Origin: a virus
Strand: one strand, 5' to 3'
DNA: 64,000 nucleotides
Virus record (IMG/VR): IMGVR_UViG_3300023179_000009
Span: 394,814 to 458,813 of that record
Below the pieces are notes generated by a model. The model made no database searches and was not told the DNA's origin. It was given only the letters and a program-made list of their open reading frames with translations. Shown here piece after piece: positions 9,990 to 18,836 of the stretch. The position numbers and the translations under genes were made by a program. Each line of letters begins with the position of its first letter. Position 1 is the first letter of the stretch.

Positions 9990-10700
9990 ATGTCAATAGA
10001 ATTATTAGAAAAAACAAATGATTTGTTGGAAAAAGTAAAAATACCGGACAGACACACGTATTTTCAGATAGAAAAATTTATAATTGGCAAAGAGCCAACG
10101 GCACAATCTCAATTATGGGCCATTCTAAAAGAGTTGCAGTCAAGGAAAGAAACCGTCGAACAATTTCACAAAGATCTTAAGGACGCCGAGGACAACCTGG
10201 AATTATTTGATATTAAAATAGAAAGATTAAATAGGTTGATAAAAAACGAATCTTCTTCTTCAAATGTGGAGGAATCAGGGCTAAATATTAAAGAATACGA
10301 AATAAATATAAGAAAGTTATTAAGAGAAAAAGAAAGTTTAATAAAATCTGCACAAAAACTAAACAAAAAATTAAAAGGTGTTTTGGAGGAAATGAATTGT
10401 TTATTAATTGGATATGAAAAAATTACATCAAAATATGAAGAATTAAAGGATTTAGATGACGAACAATCGCAAAAAGAAATGTGGAATGAAAAATTGTTAG
10501 AAGAATTTAATTTAAGGTTAATACTTCAAAGACCCCTAGACCCAGATTTTGTTAGAACAGTATTGTCTCTTCACGACGAATCTACTGCAAAAAAACAAGT
10601 CGTAACTTTAATTGAAAATATTCAAAAAAAAATGATTGCTGATAGGAGTCCAAACCAACAACCTCAAGTTGAAAGCAAGCCAAAGATCATGGCTAATTAA
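9990..10700 (+). CDS. Coiled-coil protein, unknown
   Basis: This 236-residue protein is preceded by CGGAGGATAA, a near-ideal Shine-Dalgarno. Residues about 40-150 are charged and heptad-like (KELQSRKETVEQFHKDLKD, then IERLNRLIKN and LREKESLIKSAQKL), predicting a long coiled coil. A short C-terminal region ends in NQQPQVESKPKIMAN. It stands just before the PKD proteins, so a tail or fibre role is possible, but no family is apparent. Confidence 0.6.
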   Translation: MSIELLEKTNDLLEKVKIPDRHTYFQIEKFIIGKEPTAQSQLWAILKELQSRKETVEQFHKDLKDAEDNLELFDIKIERLNRLIKNESSSSNVEESGLNIKEYEINIRKLLREKESLIKSAQKLNKKLKGVLEEMNCLLIGYEKITSKYEELKDLDDEQSQKEMWNEKLLEEFNLRLILQRPLDPDFVRTVLSLHDESTAKKQVVTLIENIQKKMIADRSPNQQPQVESKPKIMAN

Positions 10701-10704
10701 AATT

Positions 10705-11727
10705 ATGGCAAAAATATCAAGTTTAGATGCGGGTTACACCACAGGGATGCTGTCTGTTTTTCCTGAGGCTTTAGATGATTTTGAATCACTATACAGGGCC
10801 ACAAATAATACCAAGATTGCTTTAAAGCAAACTTTGAATTTTAACTCTCCAAGAATTATAGTAGAGGACACAAGTGCTTTTCCTCCAAATGGAATAGTTA
10901 GAGTAGGTCCGGATGTTGGGACTTATGGCGAATATGAAATGATTTTTTATGAATACAAAACGCCTTATACTTTCGAAAAATTAAGTCGAGGCTTTGCTGG
11001 TTCAAGACAAAGAAAATGGTCCACTCAAGGAAATTATGTCACCAACTCTGTCGTGGCCGAACACCACAATGCTATAAAAGACGCTTTAATTAATATGCAA
11101 GTTAATTGTGGTTTGAAAGAATTTCCAGAGCCTGAATCTTTGAATGGAATTTTGAAATATCAAGAAACTAGATTTCTTGCTCCCAAGCCTTTGTTTCGTG
11201 CGTTTCCCATTAAAGGCCCGCCTCCCTTGAAAGTAAGATTTCAAAATTTCTCCACTGGTTGGATCGCACGATATCTTTGGGATTTTGGCGACGGATCTAA
11301 TTCGTTAGAGAAAAGCCCTGTTCACGTTTACTTGAACGAGGGTATTTATAATGTAAAACTAAATGTAATAACTTCTAGTGGCGCTCAAGGCGTTGCTTCA
11401 AAAATAGGATACATAGAAGTCAATGCAGACGAGTCCATCCCGTATTTTTATGTTGATTCTATCGATAATCCTTACTCTCAAAAATACGCAACAGAGAGGG
11501 GTCTGCAACCAAAAGAATTTATTTTTGTGGATCAGTCAGACGGGGATATAGTTCAAAGGAATTGGATTTTTGGAGATGGAACAAATTTTGCCCAGCAAGA
11601 CCCGAACATACACGAAGTAAAGCACATTTATGCAAATCCTGGAGAATATGTAGTCACACAGTTAATTCAGTTTGCTAACGGTAGGATTAAGCGTGTTGAA
11701 CTACCGGAAACTTTGATAGTTTTATAA
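10705..11727 (+). CDS. PKD-domain virion protein, paralogue 1
   Basis: I chose the ATG at 10705 rather than an in-frame ATG at 10636, because the upstream one overlaps the coiled-coil gene by 65 bases. The 340-residue product begins MAKISSLDAGYTTGM. It has a conserved VVAEHHNAIKDALINMQ segment, then a PKD-type Ig domain (YLWDFGDGSNSLEKSPVHVY) and a second, weaker one (RNWIFGDGTNFAQQDP). PKD domains are beta-sandwich adhesion modules found on phage virions. The next two genes share the same HHN segment, so the three look like tandem duplicates. Confidence 0.7.
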   Translation: MAKISSLDAGYTTGMLSVFPEALDDFESLYRATNNTKIALKQTLNFNSPRIIVEDTSAFPPNGIVRVGPDVGTYGEYEMIFYEYKTPYTFEKLSRGFAGSRQRKWSTQGNYVTNSVVAEHHNAIKDALINMQVNCGLKEFPEPESLNGILKYQETRFLAPKPLFRAFPIKGPPPLKVRFQNFSTGWIARYLWDFGDGSNSLEKSPVHVYLNEGIYNVKLNVITSSGAQGVASKIGYIEVNADESIPYFYVDSIDNPYSQKYATERGLQPKEFIFVDQSDGDIVQRNWIFGDGTNFAQQDPNIHEVKHIYANPGEYVVTQLIQFANGRIKRVELPETLIVL

Positions 11728-11739
11728 GAAAAGAGATTT

Positions 11740-14028
11740 ATGATTCCTTATAGTTCCCTATATCCAAATGAATTTGATTCAGACAGTAATTTATTTTTAG
11801 TTCATGATTCTTTAAGAGGAATTCTTATAAACGATTACAACCCAGGGGATAAATCAATACAAGTTGATATGATTCCAGATGTTGCCAATAGCATTCCCCC
11901 GACAGGTTTGATCACCCTTACAGAACAATGCTCTGACGTTGATGAACGTGCTGTTTCTTTTTTTTACAACACATGGGATTTTGACACACAAACATTCTCA
12001 GATTTAGAAATACTACCAACATTTGTTGATGTGCTTAAGCCTAAAAAAATCACAAACGTAACAGTGAACGTTATGGCTATGCATCACAATCATTTAAAAA
12101 ACGCCTTAATAGAAATTCAAAAATTTTGTGGAGTAAAAGGCACCGAGGATTTGGAACCCTTTGGTCCAACTTTAGAAGGAAGAATAAATTTTTTAAGAAG
12201 ATTGGTGCTGCAACCCAAAGCTTGGTTCACATCAAACATAAGAACCGGAAACGTTCCGCTAGAAGTCGAATTTAAAAATATGAGTTTTAGGCTGGGAACA
12301 GATGGTACCGCTGATGAGGTGAAAATTACTTGGGATTTTGGCGACCAAACGACTTCAATAATATCGGACATTTCACTTATAAGTGCGGACAGCGTTACCC
12401 CAAATAGCAACGTCAATGTTATAGTTCGTGATACAGATGGCGGCGTTATTAAAAAAACTTATTACCAGCCGGGATTGTACGATGTCAAACTAACTGTGGA
12501 GAATAATTTTGGAAAAGATGTTTGTGTTTTTGAAGATTTTATCAATGCACGTGTTAAGGCACCAGATGTTGCTGTTTTAAGATTTGTTGAGGATTCTTCT
12601 ACTCAAACATCTGAGGCTGGCGTTCCTCCGAATGGACCTTTTGAAACTTTTCCAAAGATAAGATCTCCTGTTAATACTTTGATCAATATTGAGATAGAAA
12701 ATGGAGAAAACTTTTTAGGAAATCCTGGTTTTAGTTATGGTGGCGAAAAACTAAATGAATCCGGCGCAGCCATTGATCCTATAGTTTCTTGGAGTTGGCA
12801 ATTAGGAGATGACTTAACTCATCCAAATTCCCCTGTTACTAAAGCCTCTTATAGTGTTGGCGGCATATATGATTGTAAATTACGTGTTGATACCAAATTT
12901 GGGGCATACAGAATATCAAATTATGAAAACGTAATAGATGTTGTAGAAAATACAAATTTGTGGCTTTGGACCGTCCAGGACAACTTAGCTCGTGCTTATG
13001 AATATGGATTAATAAGTGAAACTTATAAATTAACGAGCAATCCAACTCTAAGTGTTTTAAGAAATCATTCGTTTTTAGATCAACACGAAGAGAATATTAG
13101 ACACAAAATGAAATTCGAATTTCTTAGAAATAATGGATTTGCTCCAAGAGGCACAACGAGATCGGGTCAAAAAGGAACCTGCCTGCTGTATTGGGCAGGG
13201 GGAAGAAATTTGTCTCAACCTTCCAGCGTTGAGGAAATTAAGGTCACAGAGTTTGAGGGATTTACTGGAATTTACATATCTCGAAATTCGATAATGAGAT
13301 CTTGGAATTGGGCAAACTTAAACTCTGCCAATAAGTCTTATTTCATTTTTGGGACAAATCCTAATAATCTACCTCAATCCTCCCCGACAAATGAAACTAA
13401 AGTTGAATTTGATTTATTAAATTTAACTTCTGCCAATTCGACAATAGAGCCTTCGATGTATTTAAATGGCGCTCAAGAACTCGGGCAAAACGTATCAATC
13501 TATGATTCTTTGGGAGAATCTGTTTATGGCGACTATAGCGTTTATAAAACGACTTGGAAAGACAATACTGGTTACATAGCAAGAAATGATGGTGTGGGGC
13601 CTTTCTTTAGAATAAAAAGTTTCTATAGAACAGAGGGTAGCCTAGGAGAGCCGGTTAGTTTCTTGAGAAAACTTCAAGATATACAAGGCCCAACAAAAAC
13701 AGAGGGGCAATTAACAAATTTAAGTTCAGGCGTTTATTTTCTAAATAACTCTGGCTCAGTGTCTAAGTTTGATCCAAACACAAGTGCCTGGACAAGCGGT
13801 GGGCCTGGAGTCAATTCGTTATTGTATAGAAATTTACAAGACACATCAGTCGTCGGTTTTGATCAGGACGCAAACTCTTTGTTGCTTGCATCAGATAGCG
13901 ATAAGCGTGCTTATTTAAGTTTTGATTACAGTCCGAATGCATTTATAAAATTTAGCGAAATAGATCTTACTTTCTCTAGTTTGGGCAGCAGACCGAGTGG
14001 GGAGCAGTGGATCATGGGAGTGTTTTAA
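11740..14028 (+). CDS. PKD-domain virion protein, paralogue 2
   Basis: A 762-residue protein. It carries the paralogue signature (VMAMHHNHLKNALIEIQ), then a PKD domain with a long inserted loop (ITWDFGDQTTSIIS, then YYQPGLYDVKLTVENNFG), and another copy (WSWQLGDDLTHPNSPVTKAS, then GIYDCKLRVDTKFG). The C-terminal 350 residues are a separate beta-rich region. The stop overlaps the next start (TAATG). I infer a fibre or surface decoration role from the Ig-like domains and operon position. Confidence 0.68.
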   Translation: MIPYSSLYPNEFDSDSNLFLVHDSLRGILINDYNPGDKSIQVDMIPDVANSIPPTGLITLTEQCSDVDERAVSFFYNTWDFDTQTFSDLEILPTFVDVLKPKKITNVTVNVMAMHHNHLKNALIEIQKFCGVKGTEDLEPFGPTLEGRINFLRRLVLQPKAWFTSNIRTGNVPLEVEFKNMSFRLGTDGTADEVKITWDFGDQTTSIISDISLISADSVTPNSNVNVIVRDTDGGVIKKTYYQPGLYDVKLTVENNFGKDVCVFEDFINARVKAPDVAVLRFVEDSSTQTSEAGVPPNGPFETFPKIRSPVNTLINIEIENGENFLGNPGFSYGGEKLNESGAAIDPIVSWSWQLGDDLTHPNSPVTKASYSVGGIYDCKLRVDTKFGAYRISNYENVIDVVENTNLWLWTVQDNLARAYEYGLISETYKLTSNPTLSVLRNHSFLDQHEENIRHKMKFEFLRNNGFAPRGTTRSGQKGTCLLYWAGGRNLSQPSSVEEIKVTEFEGFTGIYISRNSIMRSWNWANLNSANKSYFIFGTNPNNLPQSSPTNETKVEFDLLNLTSANSTIEPSMYLNGAQELGQNVSIYDSLGESVYGDYSVYKTTWKDNTGYIARNDGVGPFFRIKSFYRTEGSLGEPVSFLRKLQDIQGPTKTEGQLTNLSSGVYFLNNSGSVSKFDPNTSAWTSGGPGVNSLLYRNLQDTSVVGFDQDANSLLLASDSDKRAYLSFDYSPNAFIKFSEIDLTFSSLGSRPSGEQWIMGVF

Positions 14029-15881
14029 TGGCTTTTCCTCCAGTACCTGTTTATCCGAAGGCAATAGACAGCGACTATACGTTGTACCTTGTTTTTGACA
14101 CAACCGAAACCAGACTGTCTGTGGATAATGTTGCTTGGTCTCAAGAAATTGAAATAGTTCCTGTAGAGCCAGAGAAACCAGAGATATGGGCAGACAATGG
14201 CTTTGCCAACATAGATGGGGAGTTGCTTTATTATGACTCAGTTGAGCGAAACTCTTATGGAAAAATTAATAAATTAAAAAATTGTGAACGCAATTTAGGT
14301 GGAGAAAAAACAAAATTTAATAAAAAAGGAATTTGGATTAGAAGTTATGTTGTTGCCGAGCATCATAATCAATTAGTTTCTTGTGTTTTAAAAACACAAA
14401 ATTTTATAGGTTACAATTTTGACCCTCGAAGAGAAACCCTTGATTGGAGAATTAGAAATTTACAAGCCTTAGAGGTAATATTCGATGACTTTAACTGTCC
14501 TGATATAAATTTTACTTGGAATATCATAGAAAACAACCCAGTGACAGGTATTTTGGCTGAGTATTTGATAGAAATATCTCCGCCGGGAACAGTAGGTGAT
14601 TTTAGATTAGATTTTGGCGATGGGAATTTTACAACTACAGAATTGTCGGGGCAACACAGATATCCGGTGAACGCAAGAGTAGATCCTGTTATACGTGTTT
14701 CCAACGAAAAGTGTCAAATTATACAAACACCAATTGAGAGAGACAATCCAGCAGAGCCGCCACCGGATGACACTCCCACTTTTGAAGTTGAAATACCAGA
14801 ATTTCCAGATATTCCAGATTTTACATTTGTTCCTTGTGATGTTCCAGAGGCCGACATCAATGTTCCGCCTCTTGTTGTTCCGTGTATATCTATCGAGGGA
14901 CAAGTTGGGCCTTTACCCTCTGTGATTATAACTGAGGGCTTGAATGTTCCGAGTATAATCACGGCGACAGGATTAACAGGTGTGCCTAGCACAATTACTG
15001 TGACAGGAGTAACAATCCCCAGTGTTATAGTTGTGGATACTCCTCCTATTCCGCCCACAATTATAATTGAACCTCCTATTCCTCCAACAATTGTTATAGT
15101 TCCTCCGCAATCTAATATCGCTATTGATGTTGACTTCACTGAGATGCCAAGACTAGCAGTTGATTGGGGAACGCCTCCAGAGATGGAAGTCGCCATGACT
15201 TTTGCTCGTGAAGTAAAAATACCTGAAAGGTTTGCGGCAGATGAGAAGTTAATGGCAGATTTTGGTGAAGAATTTGCTGATTTGTTTGAAACCAAACAGA
15301 CAATGAAAATCGAATATGAACCTGTTGGCATACCATCAGAGATACGAGTTATTTTACCAGAGGACACTAGTTTAAAACTTGATACAAGTGATTTAGACAA
15401 TAAAAAAATTCAAATAGATGCAACCTCAGTTGATTTGCCCGAAAGTATTCAAATTCATGGCCCCGATAGTCCTATACCCGATTCCATAGTTTTCGATGCT
15501 TCTGACTTCGTTCAAGCTATAGAAAGACTGCAATCATCGCCTCCAATAAAGTTGGACGCATCAGGCATACCGAAATCAATTAAGATTGATTTGGAAAAAG
15601 AAATTCCAAAAACAATAGTGGTCGAAATGCCAAACCCAATACCTGAAAAGATTGTTGTTGAAAGCCAAATACCTGATAGAATTATATTAGAAGGTCCAGA
15701 GGGCATACCCTTAATCTTGCCAGATGAATTTGTTTTACCAGTCAAATTTCCAGACAAGATGCCTGAAGTCGAACTGGTCTGGAAGGGTAGTCCGATTGAA
15801 GTTAAGGTTACTTTGGATGAAGTTTTAGATAAAGAAGCGGATGGAAGAAACTGTGTTATGATAGTTCCTTGCAAGAAGTAA
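14028..15881 (+). CDS. Paralogue 3: HHN-segment virion protein with long proline-rich repeat tail
   Basis: The ATG at 14028 overlaps the previous stop; an upstream in-frame ATG at 14007 would overlap by 22 bases and is less likely. The 617-residue protein keeps the signature (VVAEHHNQLVSCVLKTQ) and a degenerate PKD-like strand (GDFRLDFGDGNFTTTE). From about residue 240 it becomes an unusual proline/valine/isoleucine repeat, for example PSTITVTGVTIPSVIVV, PPIPPTIIIEPPIPPTIVIV and IPKSIKIDLEKEIPKTIVVE. This suggests an extended beta-solenoid or stalk. It ends CVMIVPCKK. It may be a fibre whose shaft grew by repeat expansion. Confidence 0.65.
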   Translation: MAFPPVPVYPKAIDSDYTLYLVFDTTETRLSVDNVAWSQEIEIVPVEPEKPEIWADNGFANIDGELLYYDSVERNSYGKINKLKNCERNLGGEKTKFNKKGIWIRSYVVAEHHNQLVSCVLKTQNFIGYNFDPRRETLDWRIRNLQALEVIFDDFNCPDINFTWNIIENNPVTGILAEYLIEISPPGTVGDFRLDFGDGNFTTTELSGQHRYPVNARVDPVIRVSNEKCQIIQTPIERDNPAEPPPDDTPTFEVEIPEFPDIPDFTFVPCDVPEADINVPPLVVPCISIEGQVGPLPSVIITEGLNVPSIITATGLTGVPSTITVTGVTIPSVIVVDTPPIPPTIIIEPPIPPTIVIVPPQSNIAIDVDFTEMPRLAVDWGTPPEMEVAMTFAREVKIPERFAADEKLMADFGEEFADLFETKQTMKIEYEPVGIPSEIRVILPEDTSLKLDTSDLDNKKIQIDATSVDLPESIQIHGPDSPIPDSIVFDASDFVQAIERLQSSPPIKLDASGIPKSIKIDLEKEIPKTIVVEMPNPIPEKIVVESQIPDRIILEGPEGIPLILPDEFVLPVKFPDKMPEVELVWKGSPIEVKVTLDEVLDKEADGRNCVMIVPCKK

Positions 15882-15885
15882 AATT

Positions 15886-16743
15886 ATGTATATTAAAAAA
15901 CACGATAGTGGAAATGAGTATATCTACGCCGGGGATGTTTGGGTTAGAAATTTTACCAAAAAAAAAGTATCCCCATTACAGATAACTAGTTTGTTTTCTC
16001 AAAGTGACTTTAGAAGTGTAATAGAGAACCAACAATTAAATTTAAATTTTCCCAAAATATCCGATGAAGTGTTGCAATTTGATAAAGTGGTAATAGTGTC
16101 TGATGGTTTTAAATTTGAAGAAAAACAATCTATTTTATCCAATTTACCAAAAGATGTTTGTATTCTTGCAACAAATGGAGCATTGAATAAGTGGAAACTA
16201 TTCAAAAAAGATATTGATGATGATAAAAAAAGATCAATAAACGCTTATGTTGTAAACAATCCTTTCAAAGAATGTTTTAATTATCTACCTCCTCAAAATT
16301 CAAAATATTACCCTGTGTGTGTTGCCTCTTTAAGAACAAATCATGAGTTTTTAAAAAAATATTTAGGTGACGTTTATACTTATTGTCCAACTTCCGAAGC
16401 TGGATTTGGAATCCATGCTGCTGAGCAGTATTTTATAGATGATTATAGAAATCCAATATGTGCTTGTATAAACTTAGCTTACCAGTTCGGTGTTAAAAAA
16501 TTAATGTTGTTTTGTTGTGATGACTCTTTTGAAAAATCAAGAGAACAAGCGATCCAGTTGCCGAATAAACTTTGGACTTATTCTTCGCTTTTAAGATCTC
16601 AAGATATAATTGATGCAAATTTATATTGGTTAAAAAATCAAGAAAATGAAGAAATTCAAATCGTAGACCACTCTAGCGGTGCAGATTATAAGTATGCAAC
16701 ATATATACATGAAAAGGATATAACATCCTTTTTCAATGACTAA
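15886..16743 (+). CDS. Putative GT-like protein of the DUF115/MptE type
   Basis: A 285-residue protein. The segments DKVVIVSDGFKFEEKQSIL, CILATNGALNKWKLF, then YPVCVASLRTNHEFL and INLAYQFGVKKLMLFCCDDS follow the layout of the DUF115 (MptE-like) fold used by motility-associated glycosyltransferases: a nucleotide-binding VSDG loop, then a C-terminal A-x-x-x-G-x-x-x-I-x-L-x-x-D signature. If correct, it would transfer a sugar, possibly to a virion protein. It follows the tail genes by 4 bases. The match is by pattern only. Confidence 0.4.
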   Translation: MYIKKHDSGNEYIYAGDVWVRNFTKKKVSPLQITSLFSQSDFRSVIENQQLNLNFPKISDEVLQFDKVVIVSDGFKFEEKQSILSNLPKDVCILATNGALNKWKLFKKDIDDDKKRSINAYVVNNPFKECFNYLPPQNSKYYPVCVASLRTNHEFLKKYLGDVYTYCPTSEAGFGIHAAEQYFIDDYRNPICACINLAYQFGVKKLMLFCCDDSFEKSREQAIQLPNKLWTYSSLLRSQDIIDANLYWLKNQENEEIQIVDHSSGADYKYATYIHEKDITSFFND

Positions 16744-16757
16744 TCGGAGGGATTCTG

Positions 16758-17078
16758 ATGAAAAATAAACCAATATCTTTAAACGAGTTCAAGACTTGGT
16801 TTGAAAACCAAAAAGATTTAAAAAATATTTTTAGTTTAAATCGAGACAAAATTAAAGATAACGAAAATGAAAAATTTGTTGGGTATCATTGCGAAAGTAA
16901 AGTAAGCGAGAAAAAATTAAAAGAAAAAATAAAAACCGACGAAGACGTAGAGGGTTTAATTCGTGAGTTTTTAGAGAGTGGTGGAGTTATTACCGCTGTA
17001 GATGAAAAAAGATTTTCCATAGAAACGGACAGCGGTAGTTTTACCCTTCCTATATTTTGTGTAAAAGTTAAAAAGTAA
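16758..17078 (+). CDS. Small protein with possible capsid-targeting-like leader
   Basis: The 106-residue protein starts after TCGGAGGGATTCTG, a strong Shine-Dalgarno. Its N-terminus (MKNKPISLNEFKTWFENQKD) carries the F-x-x-W pattern seen at the start of several other proteins here, and the L8-N9-E10 triplet fits the T4 prohead protease consensus. The remainder (SGGVITAVDEKRFSIETDSG) is a small alpha/beta domain of unknown function. A two-way terminator follows 25 bases downstream. Confidence 0.55.
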   Translation: MKNKPISLNEFKTWFENQKDLKNIFSLNRDKIKDNENEKFVGYHCESKVSEKKLKEKIKTDEDVEGLIREFLESGGVITAVDEKRFSIETDSGSFTLPIFCVKVKK

Positions 17079-17103
17079 AAAAATAAAATTACTCTTAAAA
17101 AAT

Positions 17104-17142
17104 AACAAGCCTAGTTTAGAAACTGGGCTTGTTTTGTTTTTT
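17104..17142. terminator. Bidirectional Rho-independent terminator
   Basis: A 13-bp stem with one G-T pair (AACAAGCCTAGTT against AACTGGGCTTGTT), a 4-base loop and T-runs on both sides. It stands between the forward gene ending at 17078 and the reverse gene whose stop is at 17116, so it can end both transcripts. Confidence 0.8.
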
Positions 17143-17487
17143 GATCATGGTTCTTAAAGTTTTAAAAGATTTTTTAAAACTTGTATTAAAATTGTTGTGT
17201 TCAAAAGACTCAACCAAAGGATTAAAAACAGCGGGGAGATCTGTGTATCCTCTTCCTCTTAGTCTTGTTTTTAACTCATCAAAATTGTTGCAAGTTTCAA
17301 TCCATAAATCATAAAGTATTTTGTTTTCTTGAATAATTTGATTTATTTTTTTTTCCGCAAAAACAGGGAGATTTAAGTCTTTAATATCGCTAATTTTTGA
17401 AGTAACAATTGACTCACTCAAAATTGTTGTTATGACCTTTATTCCCCTTTTGTTCCTGTTTGCCAAATATAAATAAAGCTTCTTCAT
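17116..17487 (-). CDS. Hypothetical protein, start uncertain, overlaps upstream frame
   Basis: A 123-residue reading frame from ATG at 17487, but no Shine-Dalgarno precedes that ATG and it overlaps the upstream gene (17414-17608) by 74 bases in another frame. A TTG at 17421 that nearly touches the upstream stop would be a more usual coupled start. Alternatively the two frames are one gene broken by a single-base shift in the A/G-rich run near 17450. The later sequence is helical (VFAEKKINQIIQENKIL). No family was recognised. Confidence 0.45.
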   Translation of the reverse strand: MKKLYLYLANRNKRGIKVITTILSESIVTSKISDIKDLNLPVFAEKKINQIIQENKILYDLWIETCNNFDELKTRLRGRGYTDLPAVFNPLVESFEHNNFNTSFKKSFKTLRTMIKKQNKPSF

Positions 17488-17608
17488 TCATTAAACCTTT
17501 AAATAAAATTTCTAAAAAAATTTTTGCATGTTCATCTTTTCCCCATAGATCAAAAAAATCTACGAGTTCTCTATTAACATAGTCAATTTTTTCTTTATCT
17601 TTACTCAT
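17414..17608 (-). CDS. Short hypothetical protein, possible 5' half of a shifted gene
   Basis: A 64-residue frame starting MSKDKEKIDYVNRELVDFFD, preceded by a purine-rich stretch. It ends in a low-complexity tail (GKQEQKGNKGHNNNFE) exactly where the second frame takes over, which is what a frameshifted gene would look like. Overlapping genes with re-initiation remain possible. Confidence 0.45.
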   Translation of the reverse strand: MSKDKEKIDYVNRELVDFFDLWGKDEHAKIFLEILFKGLMNEEALFIFGKQEQKGNKGHNNNFE

Positions 17609-17619
17609 TTTTTATAGTT

Positions 17620-18222
17620 ATGATTGGTTTAACTGAATATTCTGCGTTGAAGAACGATATTTGTTTGATTTATAATGGTTGGTGTGACGAGTATCTTTTA
17701 CAATTAGATATTTTAAAGCCATTTATTGAAAAACAAAAAAATATCTCAATATTTATATCATGCCGAAATGATAAAAAAATATTATTTCCCGACAAGGATT
17801 ATTTTGTGCCATCATCCGATTTAGGCAATTATAAATTTGGTTTTACTTATGAAATTACTTTTGATGGACAAAATCACCCAATTGACAATTTCTTAAAACT
17901 ATTATCAATTGATAAAATAGAAAACAAAAAAATTGAAAAAGATTCAATTACAAATCTTTGTGTTTTATTAACAAAAGGAAACTATCCAACAAAAAACTTA
18001 AATAGTGACCAAATTAATTTTTTAAATAAAATAGCCAAACAAAAAGGATATGATGTCGTTGTCGATCAAAGTATTTTCAATGCTGGGTTGGTTATGGGTG
18101 TAGAAAGTTTTGATTTATTCAAGGCTGCTAGTCTTGGAATTGAGACTTGCTTATTCGATACAGGGCTGGGTTTGAATCTCTTTAAAAAAATGTTTCCTTA
18201 TTTTGAAACAATTAGTTTATAA
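17620..18222 (+). CDS. Putative glycosyltransferase-like or sugar-binding protein
   Basis: A 200-residue protein. It starts after the reverse-strand gene and reads MIGLTEYSALKNDICLIYNG. The C-terminal segment GVESFDLFKAASLGIETCLF resembles the nucleotide-sugar end of GT-B enzymes, where a glutamate and the A-x-x-G turn bind the donor (compare the GT9-like protein 0.6 kb downstream). No N-terminal acceptor domain is clear, and it is shorter than typical GT-B enzymes. It may be a truncated or stripped-down relative; confidence is low. Confidence 0.35.
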   Translation: MIGLTEYSALKNDICLIYNGWCDEYLLQLDILKPFIEKQKNISIFISCRNDKKILFPDKDYFVPSSDLGNYKFGFTYEITFDGQNHPIDNFLKLLSIDKIENKKIEKDSITNLCVLLTKGNYPTKNLNSDQINFLNKIAKQKGYDVVVDQSIFNAGLVMGVESFDLFKAASLGIETCLFDTGLGLNLFKKMFPYFETISL

Positions 18223-18254
18223 AATAATATATATTATATCACAAAAGAGGCACC

Positions 18255-18821
18255 ATGTCTGTATTTAAGGTAAAATTAAACAACGGAACTCAAGGAAAAT
18301 TAGATGTAAATCCCGATACAGGGACAGCTTTTGGCGTTTCCAAACAAAGACAAATTTATGTGGCTGGCCCCAATAGAAAAATAAGGATATTGAGCGATGG
18401 CGATGTCTTCACCGATTGCAACTATTGGAAAAGATTCACAAAAGAGTTCATGGGCGAAGAAAATGCTTTTATAGAGATAGTCAGCGATGACGGCTCTGTT
18501 TATAGCGAAAATTCAGCGGAAAACACCTACTCGGTTGGGAACACTTTAAGCGTAACAACGTCTTTTTCTGCAACTGCTATTGATTTTATGGATCTTTATG
18601 GTTCTCCAGCAAGGTTCTTAATGGTTCAAAATATAGATAATTCAACACCCGTAACCGGCGAATTAAATGGAAATTCTGGAGTTACATTTATTGTCGGCCC
18701 TGGCGAGACAATGATGTTCAATCAGGGTGACGTTGTTATTACTAAATTAAGATTAAAAAGTGACTCAGGAAATCCTAGTGTTACATATATCGCATCGGTC
18801 AGGAGTGACTGCAAAACTTGA
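18255..18821 (+). CDS. Putative structural protein, beta-rich
   Basis: A 188-residue protein with an AAGAGGC Shine-Dalgarno, behind a stretch of alternating A and T (18222-18240). It looks all-beta: KIRILSDGDVFTDCNYWKRF, then NTLSVTTSFSATAIDFMDL and ITKLRLKSDSGNPSVTYIAS. Features such as a basic N-terminal arm and a hydrophilic beta core fit a head decoration or neck protein, but no family was recognised. Confidence 0.5.
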   Translation: MSVFKVKLNNGTQGKLDVNPDTGTAFGVSKQRQIYVAGPNRKIRILSDGDVFTDCNYWKRFTKEFMGEENAFIEIVSDDGSVYSENSAENTYSVGNTLSVTTSFSATAIDFMDLYGSPARFLMVQNIDNSTPVTGELNGNSGVTFIVGPGETMMFNQGDVVITKLRLKSDSGNPSVTYIASVRSDCKT

Positions 18822-18836
18822 TTTAGAAAGTTTTCA

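Noticed and set aside
14714-15400. Long reverse frame rich in G, S and T opposite the third PKD paralogue
   Set aside because: It mirrors the proline/valine repeat codons of the forward gene and has no start signal.
17467-17474. TATAAATA on the plus strand inside the 17116 gene
   Set aside because: It is within coding sequence and far from the next forward start.
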